Shown one piece after another: positions 1 through 7,764 of a stretch of 13,186 nucleotides of DNA. Made by a program: the position numbers and the translations under genes. The stretch lies in assembly GCA_946481135.1 (NCBI GenBank), contig CAMLMQ010000066.1, positions 1 to 13,186 on the forward strand, written 5' to 3'. The notes below the pieces were generated by a model. It was not told the origin of the DNA. It searched no databases and worked only from the letters and a program-made list of their open reading frames with translations. The stretch comes from an uncultured Microbacteriaceae bacterium. Lineage in GTDB: Bacteria > Actinomycetota > Actinomycetes > Actinomycetales > Microbacteriaceae. Every line of letters starts with the position of its first letter. Within the stretch, counting starts at the first letter, position 1.

Positions 1-27
1 CCCGCGCGTCTCGCGACACTGGAGCAC

Positions 28-669
28 ATGAGACTTTCGCGCGCCCTCGCGGCCCTGGCCGCTCCGGCCCTGCTGCTCACCGCCTGCGCCAGCCCGCTCA
101 CTCCGGGTGACGGCGGCGACGTCGTTCCCGACGGTCCCGGCGAGCCCACCTCGATCGCCGCCCCCGGCGAGGTCGTCGGTCAGGGCACCGTGTTGCAGAA
201 GGACGGTGACGAGGCCCGGTTCTGCCTCGGCCCGATCATGGAGTCGTACCCGCCCCAGTGCTCCGGACCGGTCATCGTCGGCTGGGAGTGGCCCGACGAC
301 TGGATGTACGAGAGCGCGTCGGGCGTCACGTGGGGCACCTACGCCGTGAGCGGCACGTGGGACGGCGTCGAGTTCACCCGCGGCGAGATGGTCATCCCGC
401 TCGCGTTGTACGACCCCATGAAGCAGGACCCCGACCCGCGCTCCCTCCCCGAGAACGCGGCCGACAACTCCGAGGAGCTGCTCACGCGTGTGCAGGACGA
501 GTTGAGCGCGTGGACCGAGGTGCCCGTACTCATGTCGTACGTCGAGAACGGCTACGTGTGGGCGACGGTCTACTACGACGACGGCACCATCCAGTCCTAC
601 CTCGACGAGATCTACGGCCCCGACGTCGTCGCCGTCGTGTCGGCTCTCCGCGACGTGCCGACGACCTGA
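28..669 (+). CDS. Uncharacterised secreted lipoprotein
   Basis: A 213-aa protein of unknown function, probably anchored to the outer face of the cell membrane. The N-terminus is a lipoprotein signal: basic MRLSR, a hydrophobic Ala/Leu stretch, and a lipobox LTAC with the acylated cysteine at residue 20. A Gly/Pro/Asp-rich linker (about 22-48) follows. The mature domain has a Cys66/Cys78 pair (CLG... and PPQCSGP) that could form a disulfide, then aromatic motifs GWEWPDDW and GTWDG (about 85-113). The ATG at 28 is preceded by CTGGAGCAC, which holds a GGAG core, and gives an ideal signal peptide. It ends 4 bp from the stop of the convergent response-regulator gene. I recognise no named family. 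The call of lipoprotein is firm; any function is not. Confidence 0.85.
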   Translation: MRLSRALAALAAPALLLTACASPLTPGDGGDVVPDGPGEPTSIAAPGEVVGQGTVLQKDGDEARFCLGPIMESYPPQCSGPVIVGWEWPDDWMYESASGVTWGTYAVSGTWDGVEFTRGEMVIPLALYDPMKQDPDPRSLPENAADNSEELLTRVQDELSAWTEVPVLMSYVENGYVWATVYYDDGTIQSYLDEIYGPDVVAVVSALRDVPTT

Positions 670-673
670 CCGG

Positions 674-1330
674 CTACGCCAGACGGTTCTCGAAGGCGTA
701 GACGACGAGCTGCACCCGGTCGCGCAGGCCGAGCTTCGCGAGCACGCGCGAGATGTGCGTCTTCACCGTCGCCTCGCTCACGAACTCGGCCTTCGCGATC
801 TCGGAGTTGGAGAGGCCGCGCGCGGCGAGGTGGAAGATCTCGCGCTCCCGGGCGCTCAGGTCGCTCAAGAGCACCTCGGGGTCGCCCGCGGTCGGTCCGC
901 GCTCCCCGAAGTGCTGGAAGAGCTCGGTCGTCGCGGACGGTGCGATCACCGCGGTGCCGGAATGCACCGTGCGGATCGCGGCGAGCAGGAACTCCGGCTC
1001 GGCATCCTTCAGCACGAAGCCGCTCGCCCCCGCCCGGATCGCCTTCGCGGCGTTCTCGTCGAGGTCGAACGTCGTCAGCACGAGGATGCGCGGCCCCTTC
1101 CCGGCGGCGTCCTCGACGATCCACTGGGTCGCCTGGATGCCGTCGGCCCGCGGCATCCGGATGTCCATGAGTACGACGTCGGGCTTCGCGTCGCGCACCA
1201 TTCCGCGCGCCTCGACGCCGTCGCCCGCCTCCCCGACGACCTCGAGGTCGTCCTGCGAGTCGATGAGCATCCGCAGTCCCCCGCGAAACAGCGGCTGGTC
1301 GTCGACGAGGGCGACGCGGATGCCGCTCAC
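674..1330 (-). CDS. NarL/LuxR-family response regulator
   Basis: A 218-aa cytoplasmic transcription regulator, the output partner of the sensor kinase directly upstream. The receiver domain (about 4-120) shows acidic residues D10/D11, phospho-acceptor D56 in VLMDIRMP, T86/T87 in VLTT and K108 in FVLKD. The C-terminal LuxR-type helix-turn-helix (about 157-215) carries LSAREREI, LSNSEIA and SEATVKTHISRVLAKLGLRDR. I chose the GTG start at 1330 because its GTGA overlaps the kinase TGA stop (1327-1329), the usual coupled kinase-regulator arrangement, and because VSGIRVALVDDQ is a normal receiver N-terminus. The frame stays open further upstream, inside the kinase gene, but that part is low-complexity antisense-like sequence. 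The regulated genes are not shown by the sequence. Confidence 0.95.
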   Translation of the reverse strand: MSGIRVALVDDQPLFRGGLRMLIDSQDDLEVVGEAGDGVEARGMVRDAKPDVVLMDIRMPRADGIQATQWIVEDAAGKGPRILVLTTFDLDENAAKAIRAGASGFVLKDAEPEFLLAAIRTVHSGTAVIAPSATTELFQHFGERGPTAGDPEVLLSDLSAREREIFHLAARGLSNSEIAKAEFVSEATVKTHISRVLAKLGLRDRVQLVVYAFENRLA

Positions 1331-2532
1331 GCCGACACCGCCTCGCGCGTGAACGGGATGGTCGCCCGCACGCGGAACCGTCCGTTGGTGCCGTCGCTCG
1401 CCTCGAGCTCGCCGCCCGCGAGCGTCGCCCGCTCGCGCATCCCGGGGATGCCGTGGCCGGCCGTGTTCGTCGGCACCGCCGCACCGCTCGGCAGCCCGTT
1501 CGTCACGATGACGGCGAGACTCGCGGTGCCCCAGTCGAAGACGAGGTCGACGGGCTGACCGCGGTCGCCGTGGCGGAGCGCGTTCGTGAGCGCCTCCTGC
1601 ACGATGCGGTACACCGCGAGCGCGGGCGCATCGGAGAGGTCGGCGGCCGTGCCGTAACTGTGCCATTCGATCTCGAGTCCCGACTCGCGGAAGCCGCGCA
1701 CGAGAGCGTGGAGGTCGTTCATCCCGGGCTGGGGGCCCGCCTCCTGGTTGTGCCGGAGCTCGCCGAGCAGAACGCGCACGTCGGTGAGCGCCCCGCGCGC
1801 GGTGCTCGCGATGTTCTCCAGCGCCTCCGCGACCGGCGCGGGGACGTTCTTCGCCGAGTAGCGGGCGCCGTCGGCCTGTGCGATCACGACCGCGAGCGAG
1901 TGGGCGACGATGTCGTGCACGTCGCGGGCGACCCGGTTGCGCTCCTGTTCGAGCGTCACCGTCTGCTTCGCCTCGCCGAGCTGCACCGTCGCGCGCAGCT
2001 CACCGGTCTCGGCGGCGCGACGGGACCGGTTGACGCGCACGAGCATCCCGCCGACCCACGCGAGGGCGAACACGACGAGCACGAACCAGAACAGCACGAT
2101 GCCGATGAACTGCTGGATGTTCGTGAACGCCGTGACGACGATCGCGAGCGCGGCGATCGGCGTGCCGACGAGACCCAGCCACCGGGTCGCGGGCTTGCCG
2201 TAGGCCGCGGCGCCGAAGAACACGGCGAGCAGCGGCAGGAACACGAAGATCGACCCGAAGCCCGACCAGAAGAACCCGCTCAGCAGCAGCCCGAGGGTAC
2301 CGACGGCCGCGATCGCGAGCGCGGCGAACGACTGCAGCCGGTAGAGCAGGAGGCTCGCGGAGAGCATGAGGTGGGTGAGGATGCCCACGACGCCGCCGCC
2401 GATCGCGATGCCCGGCAGCGCGACGGTGAACCAGATGCCCGCCGCCACGGCCTCGTACGCGAAACGGTTCTCCACGAGGCTTCGCCGCGTGAACCAACTG
2501 CGCACGGTGGCCATGGCGTCGTCCATGTTCAT
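1327..2532 (-). CDS. Membrane sensor histidine kinase (HisKA_3, NarL-type partner)
   Basis: A 401-aa membrane kinase that autophosphorylates a histidine and passes the phosphate to D56 of the adjacent regulator. Residues about 27-165 are a hydrophobic membrane domain with roughly five to six helices and almost no extracytoplasmic loop, so it probably senses something in or near the membrane. The HisKA_3 dimerisation region follows: EQERNRVARDVHD, with phospho-acceptor H206, after a short charged coiled segment (about 168-197). The ATPase domain has an N-box QEALTNALRHG (312-322) and a G-box GHGIPGMRER (359-368). The ATG at 2532 has no clear Shine-Dalgarno; a TAGCGT hexamer 6 bp upstream suggests a leaderless message. 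A second ATG two codons later is an alternative start. The stimulus is unknown. Confidence 0.93.
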   Translation of the reverse strand: MNMDDAMATVRSWFTRRSLVENRFAYEAVAAGIWFTVALPGIAIGGGVVGILTHLMLSASLLLYRLQSFAALAIAAVGTLGLLLSGFFWSGFGSIFVFLPLLAVFFGAAAYGKPATRWLGLVGTPIAALAIVVTAFTNIQQFIGIVLFWFVLVVFALAWVGGMLVRVNRSRRAAETGELRATVQLGEAKQTVTLEQERNRVARDVHDIVAHSLAVVIAQADGARYSAKNVPAPVAEALENIASTARGALTDVRVLLGELRHNQEAGPQPGMNDLHALVRGFRESGLEIEWHSYGTAADLSDAPALAVYRIVQEALTNALRHGDRGQPVDLVFDWGTASLAVIVTNGLPSGAAVPTNTAGHGIPGMRERATLAGGELEASDGTNGRFRVRATIPFTREAVSA

Positions 2533-2538
2533 GACTTC

Positions 2539-2544
2539 ACGCTA
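2539..2544 (-). promoter_or_regulatory. Possible -10 box for a leaderless sensor-kinase transcript
   Basis: On the minus strand TAGCGT fits the actinobacterial TANNNT -10 pattern and ends 6 bp before the kinase ATG. No Shine-Dalgarno is visible there, so transcription may begin at or next to the start codon. There is no convincing -35 hexamer. This is prediction only. Confidence 0.4.
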
Positions 2545-2604
2545 CGGCCCCGCCCCCTCCCCGGCATCCGCCCCCGGTCTGATCGCGCGTCATCCTCTCG
2601 TCGG

Positions 2605-2670
2605 TGCGCGAAGTGCCACTGTTGGGCGCATCTCGCGTCGGCGCCGCGGCGTGTTGTGGCATCTCGCGAG
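2605..2670 (+). repeat. 66-bp palindromic repeat element, copy A
   Basis: This copy lies 2 bp past the stop codon of the AbiEi/DUF559-type gene. It is an imperfect palindrome: the left arm TGCGCGAAGTGCCAC (2605-2619) pairs with the complement of GTGGCATCTCGCGAG (2656-2670) at 11 of 15 positions. It matches copy B, read on the opposite strand, at 54 of 66 positions with no gaps. All eight positions of 2638-2645 (TCGGCGCC) differ from copy B, leaving only four mismatches elsewhere. It could form a hairpin in RNA and help end the upstream transcript, but there is no T-tract. The name and mobility of this repeat are unknown to me. Confidence 0.85.
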
Positions 2671-2672
2671 CG

Positions 2673-3563
2673 TCACGGACGCCAGCCAGCGGCGACGAGG
2701 GCCCGACGGATGCGGGCGATGGCCTCAGCACGGGTGTGTTCCTTCGCGATCCGCACGAAGGTCCAGCGTGCGGCCAAGTGCTCGAAGCGGTCGATGTCGG
2801 AGAGATACGCCTCGCGGCTCTGCTGGTGATGGGAGCCCTCGTACTCGGCGACGACCCGCCACCGCCGGAAGACGAGGTCGCCGAATCGTTCGCGTTCGCC
2901 GGGGTCGGTGAGGAGACCGTTGACCTCGGGTTCCGGGAGGCCGGCATCGATCACGTCGAGACGCAGCCGCGTCTCCCGCGCCGAGTCGGTGCCGGGACGG
3001 AGAAGGCCGAAGGCGCTGCTGAGAGCCTTGTTGCCGCGGCATCCCGCATTGCGGGCCACCGCCCGACGCAACTGGCCGATCGTCGCCATCGGATCGCGAC
3101 GTGCCAACAGACCGTCACCCGCGATGACGAGTTCTTCGACGCTCAGCAGCGGCGCGAGCGACCGCCATGTCTCCGGCGGCGTCGGAAGGAGGAATCCCCG
3201 GTGCATCGTGAGCTCGGGCCCCGGAGGGTCGGCGTGATGCCCGACGACTCCGCGCAGTCGCGGTGTGCGGGTGGGGCGCCGGGCCGTGACATGTAGCGGC
3301 GCGACGTCGAAGCGGAACGGCAGTCGCATCCCCCACAGGTGTGCCGCCGTGATGTGGCTGAGGAACTGGCCGTCGGTCAGGCGCGTCACGAGGGCCCGGG
3401 CGCGCACCTCGACGGCGTCCGGCAGGTGGGCGGGTGTGCGGGTTCCGTGGAAGTCGGACCGGAGGTCACGCCGCCGCAGCCGGTCGGGGCGCACGCCCCG
3501 CTCGACCGCGTCTCGCACCCGGAACGGGGTCGCATCGAACTCGGACGGCAGTGGGCTCGACAT
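2673..3563 (-). CDS. AbiEi/DUF559-type protein with putative endonuclease fold
   Basis: A 296-aa protein resembling the actinobacterial group usually annotated 'type IV toxin-antitoxin AbiEi-family antitoxin domain / DUF559 protein'. The N-terminus (about 10-45) reads FRVRDAVERGVRPDRLRRRDL, a winged-helix-like segment. The middle (about 65-185) has the usual LSHITAAHLWGM and LHVTARRP stretches. The C-terminus looks like the Vsr/DUF559 branch of PD-(D/E)XK nucleases: E197 (ETRLR), D229 (FGDLVF) and E240/E242 (AEYEG) are candidate metal ligands, followed by a Y..D..R region. I prefer the ATG at 3563, because GGGAGG directly precedes it and MSSPLPSEF is a typical start; an in-frame ATG at 3638 would add 25 low-complexity residues. 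It is a lone gene with no toxin partner, and inverted palindromic repeats flank it on both sides. Nuclease or DNA-binding activity is inferred from family resemblance. Confidence 0.85.
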   Translation of the reverse strand: MSSPLPSEFDATPFRVRDAVERGVRPDRLRRRDLRSDFHGTRTPAHLPDAVEVRARALVTRLTDGQFLSHITAAHLWGMRLPFRFDVAPLHVTARRPTRTPRLRGVVGHHADPPGPELTMHRGFLLPTPPETWRSLAPLLSVEELVIAGDGLLARRDPMATIGQLRRAVARNAGCRGNKALSSAFGLLRPGTDSARETRLRLDVIDAGLPEPEVNGLLTDPGERERFGDLVFRRWRVVAEYEGSHHQQSREAYLSDIDRFEHLAARWTFVRIAKEHTRAEAIARIRRALVAAGWRP

Positions 3564-3649
3564 CCTCCCACTTTGCGAACCGCGCGCACCCGACCCCTCG
3601 TGCTCGCCCGCGCTCGTGGACGAGTCCCCCTCTCGCATCCTGGGGAGGG

Positions 3650-3715
3650 TTCGCGAAATGCCACAACACGCCGCTCACGTCTCGCGAGATGCGCCCAATA
3701 GTGGCACTTCGCGAA
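3650..3715 (-). repeat. 66-bp palindromic repeat element, copy B (inverted relative to copy A)
   Basis: It begins 14 bp past the era stop codon and is the better-preserved copy. Both ends carry the self-complementary octamer TTCGCGAA (3650-3657 and 3708-3715). With flanking G and C runs, 18-bp arms (3647-3664 and 3701-3718) pair with a single mismatch. The interior holds the palindrome TCTCGCGAGA (3679-3688 region on either strand). Read on the minus strand it aligns without gaps to copy A; the only divergent block is AGACGTGA (3675-3682). The pair brackets the nuclease-like gene as inverted repeats about 1 kb apart. A transcription-terminator role for era is possible but there is no T-tract. 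Confidence 0.88.
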
Positions 3716-3729
3716 CCCGTGCCGAGGGG

Positions 3730-4620
3730 CTAGAAGCCGAGGCGTCCGAGCTGCTTGGGGTCGCGCTGCCACTCCTTGGCGACCTTGACGCGCAGGGAGA
3801 GGAACACCTGGGAGCCGACGAGGGGCTCGATCGCCGCTCGGGCGCGGGCGCCGACCTCCTGCAGCCGCTCGCCGCCGCGGCCGATCACGATGCCCTTCTG
3901 GCTGTCGCGCTCGACGAAGAGGTTCGCGTAGATCTCGACGAGGTCCTTGTCGTCGCGCTGCACGAGGTCGTCGATCGTGACCGCGAGGGAGTGCGGCAGC
4001 TCGTCACTGACGCCCTCGAGCGCCGCTTCACGGATGAGCTCGGCGATGCGCGCCTCGAGCGTCTCGTCGGTGCGCACCTCGTCGGGGTAGAGCGGCGGCG
4101 ACTCGGGCAGCAGGTCGATGAGCGCACCCAACAGCACATCGAGCTGGATGCGGTTGGTCGCCGACACGGGCACGATCGCCTCCCAGTCGCGCAGCGCCGA
4201 CACCGCGAGCAGCTGTTCGGCGACGGCCGTCTTGCCGGCGGCGTCGATCTTGGTGACGATCGCGACCTTCTTCGCGCGCGGGAACGCGTCGAGCGATTCG
4301 TTGATGAACCGGTCGCCGGGCCCGATCTTCTCGTTCGCCGGGAAGCACATGCCGATCACGTCGACGTCGCCGAGGGTCGACGTGACGACATCGTTGAGAC
4401 GCTGCCCGAGCAGAGTGCGCGGTCGGTGGATGCCGGGGGTGTCGACGATGATGAGCTGCCCGTCGGCGCCGTGCACGATGCCGCGGATGGCGCGGCGGGT
4501 CGTCTGCGGCTTCGACGACGTGATCGCGACCTTCTCGCCGACAAGGGCGTTGGTGAGCGTCGACTTGCCGACGTTGGGGCGTCCCACGAACGACGCGAAC
4601 CCGGCGCGGTGGGCGCTCAC
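3730..4620 (-). CDS. era: GTPase Era, 16S rRNA-binding ribosome assembly factor
   Basis: A 296-aa GTPase that binds the 3' end of 16S rRNA and checks 30S subunit maturation. The G domain shows G1 GRPNVGKS (13-20), the switch region with KPQTTR (37-42), G3 DTPG (60-63), G4 TKID (123-126, the common variant of NKxD) and G5 SAT (153-155). The C-terminal KH domain has VIGRGGERLQEVG (245-257) and ends KEWQRDPKQLGRLGF. The length is normal for Era. The GTG start at 4620 forms a GTGA overlap with the stop of the CBS-domain gene upstream, and [19 protein letters not shown] is a typical Era N-terminus. It is the last gene of the housekeeping run; repeat copy B follows it directly. Confidence 0.97.
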   Translation of the reverse strand: MSAHRAGFASFVGRPNVGKSTLTNALVGEKVAITSSKPQTTRRAIRGIVHGADGQLIIVDTPGIHRPRTLLGQRLNDVVTSTLGDVDVIGMCFPANEKIGPGDRFINESLDAFPRAKKVAIVTKIDAAGKTAVAEQLLAVSALRDWEAIVPVSATNRIQLDVLLGALIDLLPESPPLYPDEVRTDETLEARIAELIREAALEGVSDELPHSLAVTIDDLVQRDDKDLVEIYANLFVERDSQKGIVIGRGGERLQEVGARARAAIEPLVGSQVFLSLRVKVAKEWQRDPKQLGRLGF

Positions 4621-5930
4621 CGCTCGCCGCCGCCGTCGATGCCCTCGAAGGCCTCCGTCGCGTCGAGGAGGGCCTGATCGGCCTCGACGACGATCGTGCG
4701 CAGCAGCTTGCGGCGACCCTCGACCCGCTCCGCCCGCAGCTTGAGCCCCGACACCTCGACGCTCGACCCCACCGACGGCAGGCGTCCGAGCACCTTCGTG
4801 AGCAGTCCGCCCGCGGTGTCGACGTCGTCGTCTTCCAGCTCGATCCCGTACAGGTCGCCGAGCTCGTCGAGGGGCAGACGCGCGCTGACCCGGTACACGC
4901 CGCCCCCGAGGTGGGAGACATCCGGAGTCTCGGTGTCGTACTCGTCGGAGATCTCGCCGACGAGCTCCTCGATGAGGTCTTCGAGTGTCACGAGTCCCGC
5001 GATTCCGCCGTACTCGTCGACGACGAGCGCGAGATGCGTCGCATCGAGCTGCATCTGGCGCAGGGTGTCGTCGGCCTTCTTCGACTCGGGCACGAAGACC
5101 GGCGGGCGCGCGATGTCGCGGGCGGTCACGTTGGCGGCGTCGAGGGGCTGCTCGAACGACAGCCGTGCGACGTCGCGCAGGTAGAGCACGCCGAAGACCT
5201 CGTCGGCATTCGACCCGACGACGGGGATGCGGGAGTGCCCGGTGCGCAGGAACTCGCCCATCGCCTCGGCGAGGCTCGCGTCGTCGTCGAGCGTCACCAT
5301 GTCGGTGCGCGGCACCATCACCTCGCGCACGACCGTGTCCCCCCATTCGAAGATCGAGTGGATGAGCTCGCGGTCGTCCTGCTCGAGCACGGAGAGCTCG
5401 GTGGCCTCGTCGACCATGCTGAGCAGCTGCTCCTCGCTCGAGAACGTGACGGCGGGCGGGCGGCCCGGGGTGACGCGGTTGCCGAGCGCGACGAGGGCGT
5501 CGGCGAGCGGTCCGAGCAGCACGCGCACGAGGCGCACGATCGGGGCGGCGAACGCGAGCAGCGGCCGGGCATGCGCGCGGCCCACCGAGCGCGGCGACGA
5601 CCCCACGAGCACGAAGGTGGCGCCCGTCATGACGAGCACCGACGCGATGAGCACCCACCACCAGTCGTCGAACAGGCTCGCGAAGACGAGCGTGACGAGC
5701 ACGGCGGCCATCGTCTCGGAGAGGATGCGCATGAAGTTCAGCGCGTTGACGTGCGCCCCGACGTCGGCGGCGATCGCGAGCAGCGACTTCTTCGCGCGCC
5801 GGTGCGCGGCGAGGTCGACGAGGTCGGTGCGGCTGACCACCCCGAGCGCGGCGTCGGCGGCGGCGAGCAGACCTCCGAACGCGACGAGCAGCACCGCGAC
5901 CGCGACGAAGACCCCGATGAGTGCGGTCAT
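4617..5930 (-). CDS. CNNM/CorC-HlyC-type membrane protein with CBS pair
   Basis: A 437-aa protein of the DUF21 (CNNM)-CBS-CorC_HlyC family, often annotated hemolysin-family or magnesium/cobalt efflux protein; family members have been linked to magnesium export. The N-terminal membrane domain has hydrophobic segments near 3-28, 72-88, 92-112 and 123-145, with the small-residue motif AAADAALG. Two CBS motifs span about 200-328, with VMVPRTDM (205-211) and [23 protein letters not shown] (305-327 region), and are likely to bind adenine nucleotides. The CorC_HlyC domain covers about 344-418. The ATG at 5930 overlaps the ybeY stop as ATGA, and the TGA overlaps the era GTG. This position between ybeY and era is a conserved actinobacterial arrangement. 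The ion transported cannot be read from the sequence. Confidence 0.93.
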   Translation of the reverse strand: MTALIGVFVAVAVLLVAFGGLLAAADAALGVVSRTDLVDLAAHRRAKKSLLAIAADVGAHVNALNFMRILSETMAAVLVTLVFASLFDDWWWVLIASVLVMTGATFVLVGSSPRSVGRAHARPLLAFAAPIVRLVRVLLGPLADALVALGNRVTPGRPPAVTFSSEEQLLSMVDEATELSVLEQDDRELIHSIFEWGDTVVREVMVPRTDMVTLDDDASLAEAMGEFLRTGHSRIPVVGSNADEVFGVLYLRDVARLSFEQPLDAANVTARDIARPPVFVPESKKADDTLRQMQLDATHLALVVDEYGGIAGLVTLEDLIEELVGEISDEYDTETPDVSHLGGGVYRVSARLPLDELGDLYGIELEDDDVDTAGGLLTKVLGRLPSVGSSVEVSGLKLRAERVEGRRKLLRTIVVEADQALLDATEAFEGIDGGGER

Positions 5931-6388
5931 CGGCGGCGTTCGGCGAGGGTGAAGCCGACGAGGATCTCACGCTGGATGTCGAACATCTCGCGCTCCTCGT
6001 CGGGTTCGGCGTGGTCGAACCCGAGCAGGTGCAGGATGCCGTGGGCGGTCAGCAGCTGCATCTCATCGGCGGGCGGGTGGCCGGCCTCCTGCGCCTGCGC
6101 GATCGCCACCTGCGGGCAGATCACGAGGTCGCCGAGCAGCCCGGGCGGCGTGATCTCGTCCTCGTTGCCGGGCCGCAGCTCGTCCATCGGGAAGGAGAGC
6201 ACATCCGTCGGGCCGGGTTCGTCCATCCACTGCACGTGCAGCTGTTCCATGGCGGCTTCGTCGACGAGCAGGATCGACAGCTCGGCGTCGGGGTGCACCC
6301 GCAGGTGGTCGAGCGCGAAGGTCGCGAGCCGCTGGAGGGCCGACTCGTCGACCTCGACGCCCGACTCGTTGTTGATCTCGATGCTCAC
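5927..6388 (-). CDS. ybeY: Endoribonuclease YbeY (rRNA maturation factor)
   Basis: A 153-aa zinc-dependent single-strand endoribonuclease that takes part in 16S rRNA 3' end maturation and ribosome quality control. The zinc signature H-x3-H-x5-H is complete in [11 protein letters not shown] (H116, H120, H126). The family motif TDVLSFP (61-67) and GDLVICP (86-92) are present. The length is normal. The GTG at 6388 makes a GTGA overlap with the phoH stop and gives the N-terminus [14 protein letters not shown] lies about 12 bp upstream. PhoH-YbeY pairing is very widely conserved, so the two are probably made together, and Era, a 16S-binding factor, lies two genes downstream. Confidence 0.97.
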   Translation of the reverse strand: MSIEINNESGVEVDESALQRLATFALDHLRVHPDAELSILLVDEAAMEQLHVQWMDEPGPTDVLSFPMDELRPGNEDEITPPGLLGDLVICPQVAIAQAQEAGHPPADEMQLLTAHGILHLLGFDHAEPDEEREMFDIQREILVGFTLAERRR

Positions 6389-7413
6389 CGCGTGCGCCGC
6401 ACCTTCTGCGGTCCGGCCGGCTTCCGGTCGGTCTGCTCGCGCGTGTAGCGGCGCGCCTGCTGCTGCGCGTCGTAGGCGGTGTACCGGTCGACGATTTTGC
6501 CGACGAGCGAGTGGCGCACGACATCCTCGCTCGTGAGGCGGGCGAAGTGGATGTCCTCCATCCCGTCGAGGATCTTCGACACGAGCTGCAGGCCCGACGC
6601 CCCAGTCGGCAGGTCGACCTGCGTGATGTCGCCGGTGACGACCATCTTCGTGCCGAAGCCGAGGCGGGTGAGGAACATCTTCATCTGCTCGGGCGTGGTG
6701 TTCTGCGCCTCGTCGAGCACGACGAACGCGTTGTTGAGGGTGCGACCGCGCATGTAGGCGAGCGGTGCCACCTCGACCGTGCCCGCGGCGAGGAGCTTGG
6801 GCACGAGCTCGGGGTCCATCATCTCGTTGAGCGCGTCGTAGAGGGGCCGCAGGTAGGGGTCGATCTTGTCGTTGAGGGTGCCGGGCAGGAACCCGAGCCG
6901 CTCCCCCGCCTCGATCGCCGGACGGCTGAGGATGATGCGGTCGACCTCTTTGCGCTGGAGCGCCTGCACGGCCTTCGCCATCGCGAGGTACGTCTTGCCG
7001 GTGCCCGCGGGGCCGATGCCGAACACGATCGTGTTGCGGTCGATCGCGTCGACGTACGACTTCTGCCCCATCGTCTTGGGACGGATGCTCTTGCCGCGGC
7101 TCGTGAGGATCGCCTGGCTGAGCACCTCCGCCGGGCTTCCCTGCCCGCGTTCGAGGATGCTCGCGCCCGCCGTCACATCCGTCGGACCGAGGTCGACGCC
7201 GTTGCGGACCATCGCGATGAGCTCCTCGACGAGGCGTTCGGCGGCGCGCACCTCGGCATCCGGACCCTCGAGCACGACCTGGTTGCCGCGCACGAGCACG
7301 GTCACCTCGGGGAAGCGCCGCTCGAGGGTCGACAGCAGCCGGTCCTGGGGGCCGAGCAGGCGCACCATCGCGACGCCGTCGACCTCCAGCTCGGCGCGCG
7401 CAGCATCCGTCAC
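6385..7413 (-). CDS. PhoH-family ATPase (PhoH-like protein)
   Basis: A 342-aa cytoplasmic P-loop ATPase of the PhoH family, related to the helicase-like domain also found in PhoH2 proteins. The Walker A motif is GPAGTGKT (134-141) and Walker B is VVLDEAQN (231-238), followed by [11 protein letters not shown] (259-269). Residues about 10-75 look like a KH-type nucleic-acid-binding region preceding the ATPase core. The C-terminus (about 318-342) is a basic tail. The GTG at 7413 overlaps the hinT stop as GTGA, and GGAG lies 10 bp upstream. Co-location with ybeY suggests a role in RNA metabolism; the original phosphate-starvation label is not supported by anything here. Confidence 0.93.
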   Translation of the reverse strand: MTDAARAELEVDGVAMVRLLGPQDRLLSTLERRFPEVTVLVRGNQVVLEGPDAEVRAAERLVEELIAMVRNGVDLGPTDVTAGASILERGQGSPAEVLSQAILTSRGKSIRPKTMGQKSYVDAIDRNTIVFGIGPAGTGKTYLAMAKAVQALQRKEVDRIILSRPAIEAGERLGFLPGTLNDKIDPYLRPLYDALNEMMDPELVPKLLAAGTVEVAPLAYMRGRTLNNAFVVLDEAQNTTPEQMKMFLTRLGFGTKMVVTGDITQVDLPTGASGLQLVSKILDGMEDIHFARLTSEDVVRHSLVGKIVDRYTAYDAQQQARRYTREQTDRKPAGPQKVRRTR

Positions 7414-7751
7414 AGCGACGACTCCGTGAGCCCGCCGCCGAGAACGTGGGCGTGCACGTGGAACACGGTCTGCCCCGCATCCTCACCGGTATTGAAGACG
7501 AGCCGGTACTGCCCGCCCGTGTGCTCGTCGGCGAGGGTCTGCGCGGCCGCGACGATCTCGGCGAGCAACCCCGGGTCGCCCGCGGCGAGCTCGGTGACGT
7601 TCGCGTACTCGGCGGTTTGCGGGAAGAGCAGCAGGTGCACGGGCGCCTTCGGCGCGATGTCGCGGATGCCGAGCAGCCGGTCGCTCTCGAAGACCTTCGT
7701 CGACGGGATCTCCCCGGCGACGATCCGCTCGAAGATGCTGGGCTCGGCCAT
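7410..7751 (-). CDS. HIT-family nucleotide hydrolase (HinT-like)
   Basis: A 113-aa histidine-triad protein, which in the HinT branch hydrolyses adenosine 5'-phosphoramidates and aminoacyl-adenylates. The start [18 protein letters not shown] is classic HinT. The catalytic triad HVHAHV (H98, H100, H102) sits near the C-terminus. The length is normal for HinT. The ATG at 7751 is preceded by GGAGCCC. The gene starts 10 bp past the stop of the kinase-like gene and overlaps phoH by 4 bp. A TAAGCT hexamer 7 bp upstream could give it its own leaderless start. The exact substrate is not determined by sequence. Confidence 0.95.
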   Translation of the reverse strand: MAEPSIFERIVAGEIPSTKVFESDRLLGIRDIAPKAPVHLLLFPQTAEYANVTELAAGDPGLLAEIVAAAQTLADEHTGGQYRLVFNTGEDAGQTVFHVHAHVLGGGLTESSL

Positions 7752-7758
7752 GGGCTCC

Positions 7759-7764
7759 AGCTTA
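7759..7764 (-). promoter_or_regulatory. Possible -10 box before hinT
   Basis: TAAGCT on the minus strand fits TANNNT and ends exactly 7 bp before the hinT ATG, with GGAGCCC between. The hexamer includes the TAA stop codon of the upstream kinase-like gene, so coincidence is quite possible. No -35 is evident. Confidence 0.25.

Noticed and set aside
1453..2829. Long + strand open frame opposite the sensor kinase, running into the repeat
   Set aside because: Low-complexity charged sequence antisense to a clear histidine kinase; no start signal or domain.
2673..3563. A full type IV toxin-antitoxin pair
   Set aside because: Only one protein of AbiEi/DUF559 type is present; no AbiEii-like nucleotidyltransferase toxin is encoded next to it.
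2605..3715. The two repeats as a CRISPR or direct-repeat array
   Set aside because: Only two copies, inverted and about 1 kb apart, with a gene between them.
2590..3735. Target-site duplication outside the inverted repeats
   Set aside because: The bases outside copy A (CTCGTCGG) and copy B (CCCGTGCCGAGG) do not form a direct repeat, so a classic transposition footprint is not visible.
4911..6536. Long + strand open frame opposite the CBS-domain gene and ybeY
   Set aside because: Shadow of two conserved minus-strand genes.
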